From Alteromonas australica (GTDB taxonomy: Bacteria; Pseudomonadota; Gammaproteobacteria; Enterobacterales; Alteromonadaceae): 64,000 nt of DNA. A program made the position numbers and the translations under genes. Location of the stretch: NCBI RefSeq assembly GCF_000730385.1, contig NZ_CP008849.1:3596001-3660000 (forward strand), read 5' to 3'. Under the pieces are notes generated by a model. That model saw only the letters and a program-made list of their open reading frames with translations. It was not told the DNA's origin and ran no database searches. Each line of letters opens with the position of its first letter. The stretch's first letter is position 1. This document shows, in pieces, positions 52,038-61,732 of this stretch.

Positions 52038-53063
52038 CTAATTATGAACTGTAACCAGTTTATCAAATTCTGGTGATGCATACTCTTCAAATCCGTCTTC
52101 GGTACGACGAATTAGGAATACCGCAAGTTGTTCTTGCTCGGCAACCGCAATCGCCTCTTCCCACCCCATCACATTAAATGCGGTAGCCAAACCATCTGAC
52201 GTCATTGAAGAAGGATGAACAACGGTTACCGACACCAAGTTGTGAGAGATGGGTTTTCCCGTAGTAGGGTCAATTAAATGTGAATAACGTACGCCATCTT
52301 CTTCGTAGTAGTTACGATAGTCTCCTGATGTAGCCACCGCATTTTCACCAATAGACACCACTTTTTGCACCGCGCGTTCAGTAGTGACCGGCTTTTCAAT
52401 AGCAATAAGCCACTCGCTGCCGTCGCCACGTTCTCCTTTCACGCGCATTTCACCACCTATTTCTACCAAGTAATTTTCAATGCCACGTTTTTCCAGTATC
52501 TCTGCCACTTCGTCAACGCCAAAACCTTTAGCAATGGTAGACAAATCCACATATAACATGGGGTGGCTCTTCTTAAGACCCGTTGGTGTAGTAGAAAGTT
52601 TCTGATAACCCACGTAATCTCTAATTTCGTCGATTTCCCCTTGGCTTGGTACTTTCTCTGGTCGTTTGGTTGGGCCAAAACCCCACACGTTCACCAATGG
52701 CCCTACAGTAACATCAAGTACACCGCCACTTAAATTCGCCAAGCGCAGCGCTTCATTAATAACAAATAGGGTGTCCGGTGATACCTCAAAATTATCGGTA
52801 TAACGATACTGATTAAAACGCGATAATTCCGATGTTGGGTCGTAAGTAGACATCATCTTATTTACTTCAACAAGACGGGCATCAATTTCAGCCTGTAACC
52901 CCTCCACAGGCGCTTCATCTACAAGATATTTGACATTGTAGGTGGTTCCCATGGTTTGCCCTTGTAGGTGCACCACAGGCTGACCTTTTTCACTGCAACT
53001 TGCTAGGAATAAAATACCTATTGCAAAAAAGGCGAGAAAAATTCTAATTGCAAAACGGATCAC
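52038..53063 (-). CDS. apbE: FAD:protein FMN transferase ApbE
   Basis: A 341-residue lipoprotein. The signal ends at a lipobox (FLASC, Cys about 23). GQTMGTTYNVKYLV, PLVNVWGFGP, VDLSTIAKGFGVDEVAEIL, VEIGGEMRVKGERGDG and SHLIDPTTGKPI are the standard flavin-binding and metal-binding motifs of ApbE. It covalently attaches FMN to Thr of NqrB and NqrC, both encoded just upstream. A terminator separates it from nqrF, so it may have a separate promoter or depend on read-through. Confidence 0.95.
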   Translation of the reverse strand: MIRFAIRIFLAFFAIGILFLASCSEKGQPVVHLQGQTMGTTYNVKYLVDEAPVEGLQAEIDARLVEVNKMMSTYDPTSELSRFNQYRYTDNFEVSPDTLFVINEALRLANLSGGVLDVTVGPLVNVWGFGPTKRPEKVPSQGEIDEIRDYVGYQKLSTTPTGLKKSHPMLYVDLSTIAKGFGVDEVAEILEKRGIENYLVEIGGEMRVKGERGDGSEWLIAIEKPVTTERAVQKVVSIGENAVATSGDYRNYYEEDGVRYSHLIDPTTGKPISHNLVSVTVVHPSSMTSDGLATAFNVMGWEEAIAVAEQEQLAVFLIRRTEDGFEEYASPEFDKLVTVHN

Positions 53064-53132
53064 GTTATTATCCTTACTTCTCTTTGCACAAAGTTATATG
53101 TCTATTATCTAAGCTGGACATTTTACTTCAAC

Positions 53133-53156
53133 AAAAAAGGGGCTTGCGCCCCTTTT
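53133..53156 (-). terminator. Terminator between nqrF and apbE
   Basis: GGGGC-TTGC-GCCCC stem; on the minus strand it is followed by six T. It lies 33 bases after the nqrF stop. Confidence 0.82.
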
Positions 53157-53188
53157 AATATGCTTAATAACTGTTTTAGCTTGGTAGA

Positions 53189-54421
53189 TTAACCACCGAA
53201 GTCATCTAGCATGATGTTTTCGTCTTCAACACCCAAATCTTTCAGCATGTTGATAACGGCCGCGTTCATCATAGGTGGTCCACACATGTAGAACTCACAG
53301 TCTTCTGGTGCAGGGTGATCTTTCAAGTAGTTCTCTAGAAGTACTTGGTGAATGAACCCTGTGTAGCCTTCCCAGTTGTCCTCCGGTTGAGGATCTGACA
53401 GGGCTACATGCCACTCAAAGTTATCGTTTTCTGCTGCTAACTCGTCGAAATCTTCTGTATAGAACATTTCACGAAGTGAACGTGCACCGTACCAGAAGCT
53501 CATCTTACGGTTAGACTTTAAGCGACGAAGCTGATCGAAAATGTGTGAACGCATTGGGGCCATACCTGCACCACCACCTACGAAGACCATTTCATTTTCA
53601 GTTTCTTTCGCGAAGAATTCACCGAATGGACCAGAGATCGTCGCTTTGTCACCTTCTTTCAGGCTCCAAATGTACGATGACATTTTACCAGCAGGTAGGC
53701 TTAGGTTATTAGGTGGCGGCGTAGCAATACGCACGTTCAACATAATAATGCCTTCTTCTTCTGGGTAGTTTGCCATTGAGTAAGCACGAATGGTTTCTTC
53801 GTCTACTTTAGACTCGATGTCGAAGAAGCCGAAACGCTCCCAATCGCCACGATACTCTTCTGGAATTTCGAAGTCTTTGTACTTAACGTGGTGCGCTGGC
53901 GCTTCAATTTGAATGTAACCACCGGCACGGAAAGGTACGCTTTCACCGTTAGGAATTTTAAGCTTAAGCTCTTTGATGAAAGTCGCTTTGTTATCGTTAG
54001 AGATAACTTCACAATCCCATTTCTTAACACCAAATACCGACTCTTCAAGTTCGATTTCCATGTCTTGCTTAATCGCAACCTGACATGAAAGACGGCAACC
54101 TTCGCGCGCTTCACCTTTCGTGATGTGGTCGAGTTCAGTAGGTAGAATTTCACCACCACCTGAGTGTACGTCGACACGACACTGGCCACATGAGCCACCG
54201 CCACCACATGCAGATGATACGAAGTAACCTGCGTCAGCCAGTGCACCAAGAAGCTTACCGCCCGGTGCAGTTTTAATTGCCTTGTCTGGGTCACCGTTAA
54301 TAGTGATGGTTACATCACCACTTGGTACCAACTTAGACTTGGCAAACATGATGATAAATACTAGCGCCAATACAATGGCAATGAACATGCCGACGCCAAG
54401 AAATATTTCTACGTTATTCAT
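53189..54421 (-). CDS. nqrF: Na+-NQR subunit F (NADH-oxidising, 2Fe-2S and FAD)
   Basis: A 410-residue subunit with a single N-terminal helix (about 5-27), a plant-type 2Fe-2S domain with Cys72, Cys78, Cys81 ([11 protein letters not shown]) and Cys113, and a ferredoxin-NADP reductase-like FAD/NADH module ([37 protein letters not shown]). It takes electrons from NADH at the cytosolic face. It is the last gene of nqrABCDEF. Confidence 0.97.
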   Translation of the reverse strand: MNNVEIFLGVGMFIAIVLALVFIIMFAKSKLVPSGDVTITINGDPDKAIKTAPGGKLLGALADAGYFVSSACGGGGSCGQCRVDVHSGGGEILPTELDHITKGEAREGCRLSCQVAIKQDMEIELEESVFGVKKWDCEVISNDNKATFIKELKLKIPNGESVPFRAGGYIQIEAPAHHVKYKDFEIPEEYRGDWERFGFFDIESKVDEETIRAYSMANYPEEEGIIMLNVRIATPPPNNLSLPAGKMSSYIWSLKEGDKATISGPFGEFFAKETENEMVFVGGGAGMAPMRSHIFDQLRRLKSNRKMSFWYGARSLREMFYTEDFDELAAENDNFEWHVALSDPQPEDNWEGYTGFIHQVLLENYLKDHPAPEDCEFYMCGPPMMNAAVINMLKDLGVEDENIMLDDFGG

Positions 54422-54441
54422 TTATATGCTCCCGAGCTCTA

Positions 54442-55050
54442 TTACAGCTGAATACCAGTGAATGACTGGAAGCCGAGCGCCATAAGGCCAGCGATCATGA
54501 ATACAGAACCCAGACCACGAACGCCATCAGGCATATCAGCATACTTCAGCTTTTCACGTACTGCCGCTAGCAACACAATGGCTAGTGCCCAGCCCATACC
54601 ACTACCTATGCCGTAAACAATGCTTTCGGTAAAGTTGTATTCACGCTGAACCGCGAATGCTACACCACCAAAAATCGCACAGTTAACGGTAATAAGCGGA
54701 AGGAAGATACCTAGTGCGTTATATAACGCAGGGAAGAACTTATCTAAGCTCATCTCTAGGATCTGTACCAATGCCGCGATAACACCGATAAACGTTAGGA
54801 AGTTAAGGAAGCTAAGGTCAGCTTCAGGGAAACCTGCCCATGCTAATGCGCCTGGAGCAAGAATGTTGACATAAATAACTTGGTTAACCGGTACAGAAAT
54901 ACCCAATACCACGATAACGGCAACACCAAGACCCATAGCAGTCTTTACTTTCTTAGATACCGCTAGGAAGGTACACATACCCAAGAAAAGTGACAACGCC
55001 ATGTTCTCAACAAAAATTGAGCGAACAAATAATGATAAATAATGTTCCAC
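54442..55050 (-). CDS. nqrE: Na+-NQR subunit E
   Basis: A 202-residue inner-membrane subunit with six hydrophobic segments. [18 protein letters not shown] and [13 protein letters not shown] carry the conserved cysteines which with NqrD bind the intramembrane iron centre. Length is typical. The gene lies 3 bases after nqrD. Confidence 0.97.
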   Translation of the reverse strand: MEHYLSLFVRSIFVENMALSLFLGMCTFLAVSKKVKTAMGLGVAVIVVLGISVPVNQVIYVNILAPGALAWAGFPEADLSFLNFLTFIGVIAALVQILEMSLDKFFPALYNALGIFLPLITVNCAIFGGVAFAVQREYNFTESIVYGIGSGMGWALAIVLLAAVREKLKYADMPDGVRGLGSVFMIAGLMALGFQSFTGIQL

Positions 55051-55053
55051 GAC

Positions 55054-55686
55054 TTACTCCTTAGGCTCTACTTGTTCTGGACGGATTGTACGGATGAACC
55101 ACACCATACCGCCAATTAAGAAGAATGAGCTGAAAGGTAGGATTAGCAAACCGTTACCTTGATACCAACCACCGTTTTGAACTAATGGTAGGATTTCGAA
55201 ACCTAAAATAGTACCGAAACCAAATAGCTCTTTAATTGTACCAATAACAATTAGAATGAAAGAGTAACCCAAGCCGTTACCAATACCATCAAGGAAGCTC
55301 ATCAAAGGTGGGCTCTTCATGGCGTAGGCTTCTGCACGACCCATTACAATACAGTTGGTAATAATCAGACCAACGAACACCGAAAGCTGCTTCGATATTT
55401 CATACGAATACGCTTTTAGAATTTGGTCAACAACAATTACCAAAGACGCAATAATGGTCATCTGGATAATAATTCGCACACTAGAAGGAATCTGGTTACG
55501 AATAAGTGAAATAAACAAGTTTGAGAACGCTACAACGCTAGTCAGCGCAAGCGACATTACCAAGGCTGTTTCCAGCTTAGTGGTAATTGCCAGTGCTGAA
55601 CAAATACCCAATACCTGAAGGGCGATAGGGTTGTTGTCCAGGATTGGCCCAAAGAGGGCCTTTTTCATTTCTTTAGTATCTGCCAT
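55054..55686 (-). CDS. nqrD: Na+-NQR subunit D
   Basis: A 210-residue inner-membrane subunit with six hydrophobic segments. [23 protein letters not shown] and [23 protein letters not shown] contain the iron-centre cysteines and the pseudo-symmetric match to NqrE. It lies 10 bases after nqrC and 3 before nqrE in the operon. Confidence 0.97.
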   Translation of the reverse strand: MADTKEMKKALFGPILDNNPIALQVLGICSALAITTKLETALVMSLALTSVVAFSNLFISLIRNQIPSSVRIIIQMTIIASLVIVVDQILKAYSYEISKQLSVFVGLIITNCIVMGRAEAYAMKSPPLMSFLDGIGNGLGYSFILIVIGTIKELFGFGTILGFEILPLVQNGGWYQGNGLLILPFSSFFLIGGMVWFIRTIRPEQVEPKE

Positions 55687-55696
55687 GAGACTTCCC

Positions 55697-56461
55697 TTAT
55701 GAACGCCATGCTTGGTTCTTCAGGAACTGGCCGAAGCCTTGCTCACCTACCCAATAACGAATGGTGTTTTCAACACCGTTACTGGTTAGGGTAGCACCTG
55801 AAAGCGCATCGATAGTGTGAGGATTGCTTGGGTTAGCATTTTTCACTACGCGAATAGCCACTTCGCCATTCTCGTAAAGCTCTTTGCCGTCCCATTTGTC
55901 CTGCCAAGCAGGGTTTTGCACTTCACCACCTAATCCTGGCGTTTCTTTTTGCTGATAGTAAATAAGCTCGCGAACCGTTTGGCCGTCTGCGTCTACCGCT
56001 AAGAAACCGTACATAAGGTCCCAAAGACCGCTACCGTGTACAGGAAGGATGATACGAGAAACATCTCCTGCATCGTCACGTACTAAGTAAACACTCGCCA
56101 CATTTGGACGACGTTGGAAGCCTACATTACTGCTGGTTACCTTAGTGCTGTACTCTGTTTCTTTGGCCGCTTTATACATATCGTAATCTGGCTTAGGTGC
56201 GTCGACAAACGTACCTTCATCAAGATTAACGTAGCGCTGTTCTACTCGCTCGCTGTACGTGCTTTCGATGACGCTATTGCTCATGCCTACTTCGTATAGG
56301 CCTGCTGCATTAAGAATATTGCTCTTTTTATCAAGAGCTGCGTTTGTTTGCTGCAATGAGCGAAGGCCAACAGCCGCGCCAGAAACAACAATTGAACAAA
56401 CTAAACATACGGCAACAACTACGCCGATAGTTTTGCCTAAAGATTCTTTCTTAGCCGACAC
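55697..56461 (-). CDS. nqrC: Na+-NQR subunit C (covalent FMN)
   Basis: A 254-residue subunit with one N-terminal helix (about 10-33) and a periplasmic flavodoxin-like domain. [12 protein letters not shown] carries Thr224, the expected FMN attachment site for Apb[19 protein letters not shown] is also conserved. The start overlaps the end of nqrB by 11 bases. Confidence 0.97.
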   Translation of the reverse strand: MSAKKESLGKTIGVVVAVCLVCSIVVSGAAVGLRSLQQTNAALDKKSNILNAAGLYEVGMSNSVIESTYSERVEQRYVNLDEGTFVDAPKPDYDMYKAAKETEYSTKVTSSNVGFQRRPNVASVYLVRDDAGDVSRIILPVHGSGLWDLMYGFLAVDADGQTVRELIYYQQKETPGLGGEVQNPAWQDKWDGKELYENGEVAIRVVKNANPSNPHTIDALSGATLTSNGVENTIRYWVGEQGFGQFLKNQAWRS

Positions 56462-57653
56462 GTGCTACCCTCCGCTTGATATTGCTTTGTGCGACAAAAT
56501 AGTCGAACAGTGGCGCCCACAAGTTAGCAAATAGTATTGCTAGCATCACACCTTCCGGGAAGGCAGGGTTTAGGACGCGGATTAGTACCGTCATGAAACC
56601 AATGAAGATACCGTAAGCCCACTTACCTTGGTTGGTGAATGACGCTGACACTGGGTCTGTCGCCATAAAGAACATACCAAAAGCAAGACCACCCACAACA
56701 AAGTGCCAATGCGCAGGCATTGCAAACATGGGGTTAGTGTCACTACCAATGAGGTTTAGCAGTGTTGCGAAGAAAGCGACACCAATGGCCACGCCTGCAA
56801 CAATGCGCCAACTTGCTATACGCATGTACATGATGAACAAGCCACCAAGGATAATAGCAAGGGTAGATACCTCACCTGCTGAGCCCGCGATGGTACCGAT
56901 AAAGCTGTCCATCCACTGCGTCATATCAGCGTAGTCTAGGTTGCCCCAAGCAGCTTGGCTAAGAGACGTTGCACCCGAGTAACCATCTGCCGCTACCCAT
57001 ACTTGGTCACCCGAAATTTGTGCAGGGTAAGCAAAGTATAAGAACGCACGACCAGACAGTGCTGGGTTAAGGAAGTTACGACCTGTTCCACCGAAGACTT
57101 CTTTCGCAATAACCACACCGAAGGTAATACCTAGTGCTACTTGCCATAGAGGAATAGTGGCGGGAAGGGTGAGTGCAAAAAGTACCGATGTTACGAAGAA
57201 ACCTTCGTTTACTTCATGCTTACGCACAGAAGCGAATAGGACTTCCCAGAAACCACCCACCGCAAACGTGACTGCGTAGATAGGTAACCAGAAACAAGCA
57301 CCGTAAAAGAATAGGCCTAGCATGCCCGCATTGGTTAAGTCACCGCCTAATGCAGTGAAAAGACCGGCTTGCCATGTGTCAGGTAGTGTACCTGCACCCA
57401 TGGTAATCGCGTCTTGCGCTTGAAGACCAATGTTGTACATACCAAAGAACATCGCTGGGAATGTTGCCATCCATACCATGATCATGATGCGTTTAAGGTC
57501 AATGCTGTCACGCACGTGCGTGTTCGCTTTGTTTACCTTACCTGGCGTATAAAAAATGGTCGCCGCCGCTTCGTAAAGCGCGTACCACTTTTCATGCTTA
57601 CCACCCGGCTCAAAATCCGGCTCAATTTTTTCTAAATACGCTTTTAAACCCAT
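56451..57653 (-). CDS. nqrB: Na+-NQR subunit B (covalent FMN, Na+ path)
   Basis: A 400-residue inner-membrane subunit with about ten hydrophobic segments. [12 protein letters not shown] holds Thr229 in the SGAT motif, the expected second FMN site. [23 protein letters not shown] is a highly conserved Na+-NQR/RnfD block. NqrB carries quinone- and Na+-related functions. It lies three bases after nqrA. Confidence 0.97.
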   Translation of the reverse strand: MGLKAYLEKIEPDFEPGGKHEKWYALYEAAATIFYTPGKVNKANTHVRDSIDLKRIMIMVWMATFPAMFFGMYNIGLQAQDAITMGAGTLPDTWQAGLFTALGGDLTNAGMLGLFFYGACFWLPIYAVTFAVGGFWEVLFASVRKHEVNEGFFVTSVLFALTLPATIPLWQVALGITFGVVIAKEVFGGTGRNFLNPALSGRAFLYFAYPAQISGDQVWVAADGYSGATSLSQAAWGNLDYADMTQWMDSFIGTIAGSAGEVSTLAIILGGLFIMYMRIASWRIVAGVAIGVAFFATLLNLIGSDTNPMFAMPAHWHFVVGGLAFGMFFMATDPVSASFTNQGKWAYGIFIGFMTVLIRVLNPAFPEGVMLAILFANLWAPLFDYFVAQSNIKRRVARVG

Positions 57654-57656
57654 GAC

Positions 57657-58997
57657 TTAACCCTCTTTCTCTATCGTGGTCAAACAGTCGCGTAAAATAG
57701 GACCATAGTTGTATTTGCCAGGGCATACGTAGGTACACAGTGCCAAATCTTCTTCGTCCAACTCTAAACAACCCAACGTCTGAGCACCGTCAGTATCACC
57801 AGAAATCAGGTCCCTAAGCAGAAGCGTAGGAATGATATCTAGGGGCATAACGCGTTCGTAATTACCAATTGGAACCATAGAGCGTTCGGAACCATTGGTT
57901 GTTGTTGTCATATCGAATTTCTTGCTACCACTTAGATGACCTAAGTAAGCACGAGTCACTGAGTGTTGGTTCGAACCAGGCATGATCCAACCGAACAATT
58001 TTTTCTCGCGACCTTCTTTTAATAATGAAACTTGGGTGTGGAAACGACCTAGGAAGCCATGAACGCCCTGGGCTGTTGTACCGTTAAGTACAGAACCAGA
58101 TACAACACGTACGTCACCTTCTACACACTCGTTGGCAGTAAGCTCGGTTAGGTCTGCACCTAAAACCGTGCGCACTAAGCGTGGGTTAGTTGCCGCTGGA
58201 CCCGCTAGCGAAATAACACGACGGTTATCTAACTCACCGGTCGTGAGCAAAGCACCAATCGCCATAACGTCTTGGTAATTAACATGCCAAACCGTTTTGT
58301 TCATGCCAGCTGCATCTAGGAAGTGAATGTGCGTACCTGGTAGGCCCGCAGGGTGTGGACCGCCAAATTCTTCTACATCAACTGCCGCGTCGCCGGTTGC
58401 TACCGATGAACCCGCTGCCTTACATACGTAAGTTTTGCCACCACTCAATTGCGTTAACGCTTTAAGACCATTTACAAAATCGTCTTGGCGCTCAGCAATG
58501 ATAACAGCAGGGTCTGCCGCTAATGGATTGGTATCCATTGCTGTCACAAAAATTGAACTTGGAACAGAATCTAGCGCTGGAGATTTGCTAAATGGACGCG
58601 TACGGAACGCAGTCCACATGCCAGACTCTACAAGGATTGACTGAAGTTGCTCGCGTGTTGCACTCGCAATCTGGTCAGCTGCAATTTTGTCAAACGCAAC
58701 AGCATCACTGCCACTGGTTTTGACTACTACAGACTGAAGAACACGTTTTGCACCACGGTTAACCTCTACCACTTCACCCGCAGTCGGGGCAGTGAATTTA
58801 ACGCCAGGGTTCTTTTTGTCTTCAAAAAGCACCTGACCTTTCTTCACTACATCGCCAACTTGGACGTGCATGGTAGGGCGCATACCCACATATTCTTCTC
58901 CCAGAACGGCAACGCGCGTTGCAGAAGATGCATCAGCAATCTCCTGCTTGGGCGCTCCCTCAATTGGGAGGTCGAGACCTTTCTTGATTTTTATCAT
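57657..58997 (-). CDS. nqrA: Na+-NQR subunit A
   Basis: A 446-residue cytosolic peripheral subunit. [16 protein letters not shown] is the usual NqrA N-terminus; the frame is open 13 codons further upstream but this start fits all relatives. [19 protein letters not shown] is a barrel-sandwich motif, [16 protein letters not shown] and [28 protein letters not shown] are characteristic. It is the first gene of the operon, whose promoter must lie in the gap to its left on the minus strand (58998 onward). Confidence 0.97.
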   Translation of the reverse strand: MIKIKKGLDLPIEGAPKQEIADASSATRVAVLGEEYVGMRPTMHVQVGDVVKKGQVLFEDKKNPGVKFTAPTAGEVVEVNRGAKRVLQSVVVKTSGSDAVAFDKIAADQIASATREQLQSILVESGMWTAFRTRPFSKSPALDSVPSSIFVTAMDTNPLAADPAVIIAERQDDFVNGLKALTQLSGGKTYVCKAAGSSVATGDAAVDVEEFGGPHPAGLPGTHIHFLDAAGMNKTVWHVNYQDVMAIGALLTTGELDNRRVISLAGPAATNPRLVRTVLGADLTELTANECVEGDVRVVSGSVLNGTTAQGVHGFLGRFHTQVSLLKEGREKKLFGWIMPGSNQHSVTRAYLGHLSGSKKFDMTTTTNGSERSMVPIGNYERVMPLDIIPTLLLRDLISGDTDGAQTLGCLELDEEDLALCTYVCPGKYNYGPILRDCLTTIEKEG

Positions 58998-59414
58998 ATG
59001 TAATCGCACTACTCTAATAGAAATACCCTTTTGCATGACCGCAAGAATCCTCGCCTGCTAGCATGCAAAAGCGTACTTTTAACAGATGTACTACACCTTT
59101 TTATATTTATAAGATTGATGGTGCCAAAATTCGTTATTACAGCCAGCCTGTTATGAAACTGTAAAAGTTAGCACCTAAGTTAGCGACGCACTTCGCTGTT
59201 CTTTTTATGATCAACAGTTAAAAAATTGCACGTAATAATTATTGTTTTTTCAGCGCATTAATCACTATTGTTGAGTAGAAGACGAACAGCCCCCTACTTA
59301 ATTTCGGGATTTTAGCATTAACATTAGGCTTTGTGCCACGCAAATCACAGATAAAGCCAAATTTTTCTACAATTTAATGTAAATCTGAGAGGATTTAATT
59401 GTCGCAAAAGTCAT
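58998..59414. other. Gene-free region upstream of the nqr operon
   Basis: About 420 bases of AT-rich DNA between nqrA and the fabV terminator. It must contain the nqr promoter, probably within 59000-59130 on the minus strand, but I see no convincing -35/-10 pair or known operator. No reading frame in it looks like a gene. Confidence 0.6.
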
Positions 59415-59439
59415 AAAAAAGCCGTCACAAAGACGGCTT
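59415..59439 (-). terminator. Rho-independent terminator of fabV
   Basis: AAGCCGTC-ACAAA-GACGGCTT stem; on the minus strand it is followed by six T. 34 bases after the fabV stop. Confidence 0.88.
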
Positions 59440-59472
59440 GACATAATCTCATTATTTTTTTGTCAGTTTTAA

Positions 59473-60651
59473 CTACCAACTCACCATAGGGTCTAGATCT
59501 TGTTCGTAGTCAACACCGTCTATATCAAAGCCAAATAACTTCAAAAACTCATGATGATAGCCTTCGTAATCACTTAGCTCATGGAAATTTTCTTGCGTAA
59601 CCTGATCCCACAACACTTTAATTTTAGCTTGCGTGGCATCATTGGTTTCTTTTCCATCCATGCGATAACGATTGGCCTCGTCAAGGGTGGCTGAGTTGCC
59701 AAACAGACACTGGCTAAACAGCCCATATATCTGCTCGATACACCCCTCGTGGGTACCCTCTTCTTTCATCACTTTATAAATAAGCGAGATGTAAAGTGGC
59801 ATAACAGGAATGGCTGAACTGGCTTGGGTCACTAGTGCCTTTAATGAACTCACATTCGCTTGAACCAATAAATCGCTATTTTTACCAATAATAGCGGCAG
59901 CAGCACGATCGAGATCTTCTTTCGCTTTGCCTATGGTAGCTTGGCCATAAATAGGCCATGTAAGTTCCTTACCAATGTAGGTATAGGCCGTTGTTTTGCA
60001 GCCTTCTGCTAAAACACCAGCATCCCTTAGGAAATCCATCCAACGTTCCCAGTCTTCTCCACCCATCACTTTAATGGTGTTGAGAATTTCGTCGTCGTTG
60101 GCAGGTTCAAGTGACACTTCATGCACTTTATCTTTGTCAGTGTCATAGGTTTTTGTTGTGTACGCTTGGCCTACTGGTTTAAGTGTCGACTTGTAAGTAA
60201 CACCCGTTTCGGGGTCGGTTCTGCGTGGCGATGCTAAGCTATAAATGACCAAGTCAACCTTGCCCATGTCGGCTTTTATTTTCTCGATTGCTTGATGTTT
60301 AATTTCATCTGAAAACGCATCACCGTTAATGGTCTGAGCATAGACGCCTTCGGCTTTGGCTTGGTCGTGAAAAGCCGCTGTATTATACCAACCCGCTGTG
60401 CCGGTTTTGCGTTCTGTTGGCGCTTTTTCAAAACACACACCTAAGGTGTTAGCACCGTAACCAAACGCCGAGGTAATACGCGACGCCAAACCATAGCCAG
60501 TAGAACTACCGACAACCAAGACATTTTTAGGACCTGCGCCTAAGTCACCCTTTGATTTAACGTAAGCAATTTGTTCTTCAACCGATTTTGCACACCCCAC
60601 TGGATGAGCGTTAGTACATATGAAGCCTCTCACTTTAGGCTTGATTACCAT
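59473..60651 (-). CDS. fabV: Trans-2-enoyl-ACP/CoA reductase FabV
   Basis: A 392-residue NADH-dependent enoyl-ACP reductase, the last step of each fatty-acid elongation cycle. MVIKPKVRGFICTNAHPVGCAKSVEEQI is the standard FabV N-terminus; VLVVGSSTGYGLASRI binds the nucleotide; LVIYSLASPRRTDPETG and WPIYGQATIGKAKEDLDRA are family-specific. FabV is typical of Vibrio, Alteromonas and Pseudomonas, and confers insensitivity to triclosan. It has its own terminator; whether a second enoyl reductase exists elsewhere is not visible here. Confidence 0.96.
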   Translation of the reverse strand: MVIKPKVRGFICTNAHPVGCAKSVEEQIAYVKSKGDLGAGPKNVLVVGSSTGYGLASRITSAFGYGANTLGVCFEKAPTERKTGTAGWYNTAAFHDQAKAEGVYAQTINGDAFSDEIKHQAIEKIKADMGKVDLVIYSLASPRRTDPETGVTYKSTLKPVGQAYTTKTYDTDKDKVHEVSLEPANDDEILNTIKVMGGEDWERWMDFLRDAGVLAEGCKTTAYTYIGKELTWPIYGQATIGKAKEDLDRAAAAIIGKNSDLLVQANVSSLKALVTQASSAIPVMPLYISLIYKVMKEEGTHEGCIEQIYGLFSQCLFGNSATLDEANRYRMDGKETNDATQAKIKVLWDQVTQENFHELSDYEGYHHEFLKLFGFDIDGVDYEQDLDPMVSW

Positions 60652-60837
60652 AATAATTTTCCTTATTTAGCGTGGCACTATTGTAATGCTCATGCCGGTG
60701 ATAACAACTCGGAGCAGATGGGTTGAGATGAATTGCATTAGCATAACGCAAACGCACACCCAATGAATATGCTTTATCGGTAACTAAAAAAGAAAAAAGG
60801 AAGGAAGTGAAAAGTGCGTAATACAAAAGGGAAAGAA

Positions 60838-60868
60838 GAGAAAAGCACAGCGCTATGCCTGTGCTTTT
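60838..60868 (-). terminator. Rho-independent terminator of fklB
   Basis: AAAAGCACAG / CTGTGCTTTT stem with an eight-base loop; the minus strand continues with TTTTCTCTTCTTT. 11 bases after the stop. The gap 60652-60837 contains no gene I can support. Confidence 0.8.
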
Positions 60869-60878
60869 CAGTTCTGAA

Positions 60879-61499
60879 CTAGCCTAAGATGTCGAGAAGC
60901 TCAACATCAAAAATTAGTGTGCTGTAAGGCGCGATAGCTGCACCAGCACCTTGCTCGCCATAGGCAAGTTCATGGGGAACGTATAAACGGTACTTAGCAC
61001 CGACTTCCATAAGTTGAAGCGCTTCAGTCCAACCTTTAATCACACCGCCTACAGGGAATTCTGCAGGTTGACCACGCTCGTAAGAGCTGTCAAAGGTAGT
61101 ACCATCGATTAGGGTACCATGATAATGAACACGCACAGTACTCGCTGGAACTGGCTTCTCACCGTCACCTTTAGCAACGACTTCATACTGAAGACCAGAT
61201 TCTGTCACAGTAATGCCGTCACGCTTAGCGTTTTCTTCCAGGAATTTAGCCCCTTCTTCAATCACCGCTTTGCTCGCTTCTTCTTTTTCAGCTTGCATAC
61301 GCTTATGAATTTCACCAAACGCGTCACGAAGGGTATCGTTGTCAACTTGTGGTGCTTGCCCACCAAATGCGTCTTTTAATCCTGCTACCACTGCGTCTAT
61401 AGCAAGGCCTTCGAAAGGATTTGATTGCAATTGTTGACCCATTTGAAAACCAATGCCGTAACTTGCTTGGGTTTCTACTGTATTGAATGTATCAGTCAC
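60879..61499 (-). CDS. fklB: FKBP-type peptidyl-prolyl isomerase FklB
   Basis: A 206-residue FKBP-type PPIase with an N-terminal dimerisation domain (about 1-85: ASYGIGFQMGQQLQSNPFEGL) and a C-terminal FKBP domain (VRVHYHGTLIDGTTFDSSYERGQPAEFPVGGVIKGWTEAL, VPHELAYGEQGAG, YSTLIFDVELLDI) with the catalytic aromatic cluster. The GTG start at 61499 is preferred: AGGAG lies six bases upstream, and the resulting 206 residues equal E. coli FklB. No signal peptide, so it is cytosolic. Confidence 0.93.
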   Translation of the reverse strand: MTDTFNTVETQASYGIGFQMGQQLQSNPFEGLAIDAVVAGLKDAFGGQAPQVDNDTLRDAFGEIHKRMQAEKEEASKAVIEEGAKFLEENAKRDGITVTESGLQYEVVAKGDGEKPVPASTVRVHYHGTLIDGTTFDSSYERGQPAEFPVGGVIKGWTEALQLMEVGAKYRLYVPHELAYGEQGAGAAIAPYSTLIFDVELLDILG

Positions 61500-61732
61500 A
61501 AGAACTCCTGAAAGTAAATTACAAATGCAGTGCAAATTTTAAACAACCCGCGCATCACGGTTTTGTTTCTGCATTTTCCGGTGCAAGAGTGTATCACACC
61601 CTAATTTATCTTGCTTTGCGCAATGTTAAAGAGGGGGCAAAACTATCAAAATGTTGTAAATTATAACTTAAAGAGGTTAGACAAGTTGTAAAGGAAACAG
61701 TATGGTTATCGCCATATAATTGGGAGGAAAGC

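Noticed and set aside
53803-54294. 163-codon minus-strand frame inside nqrF
   Set aside because: It is an out-of-frame shadow of nqrF, whose own frame carries all catalytic motifs.
60635-60826. 63-codon minus-strand frame upstream of fabV
   Set aside because: It overlaps the start of fabV out of frame, has no ribosome-binding site and no protein-like pattern.
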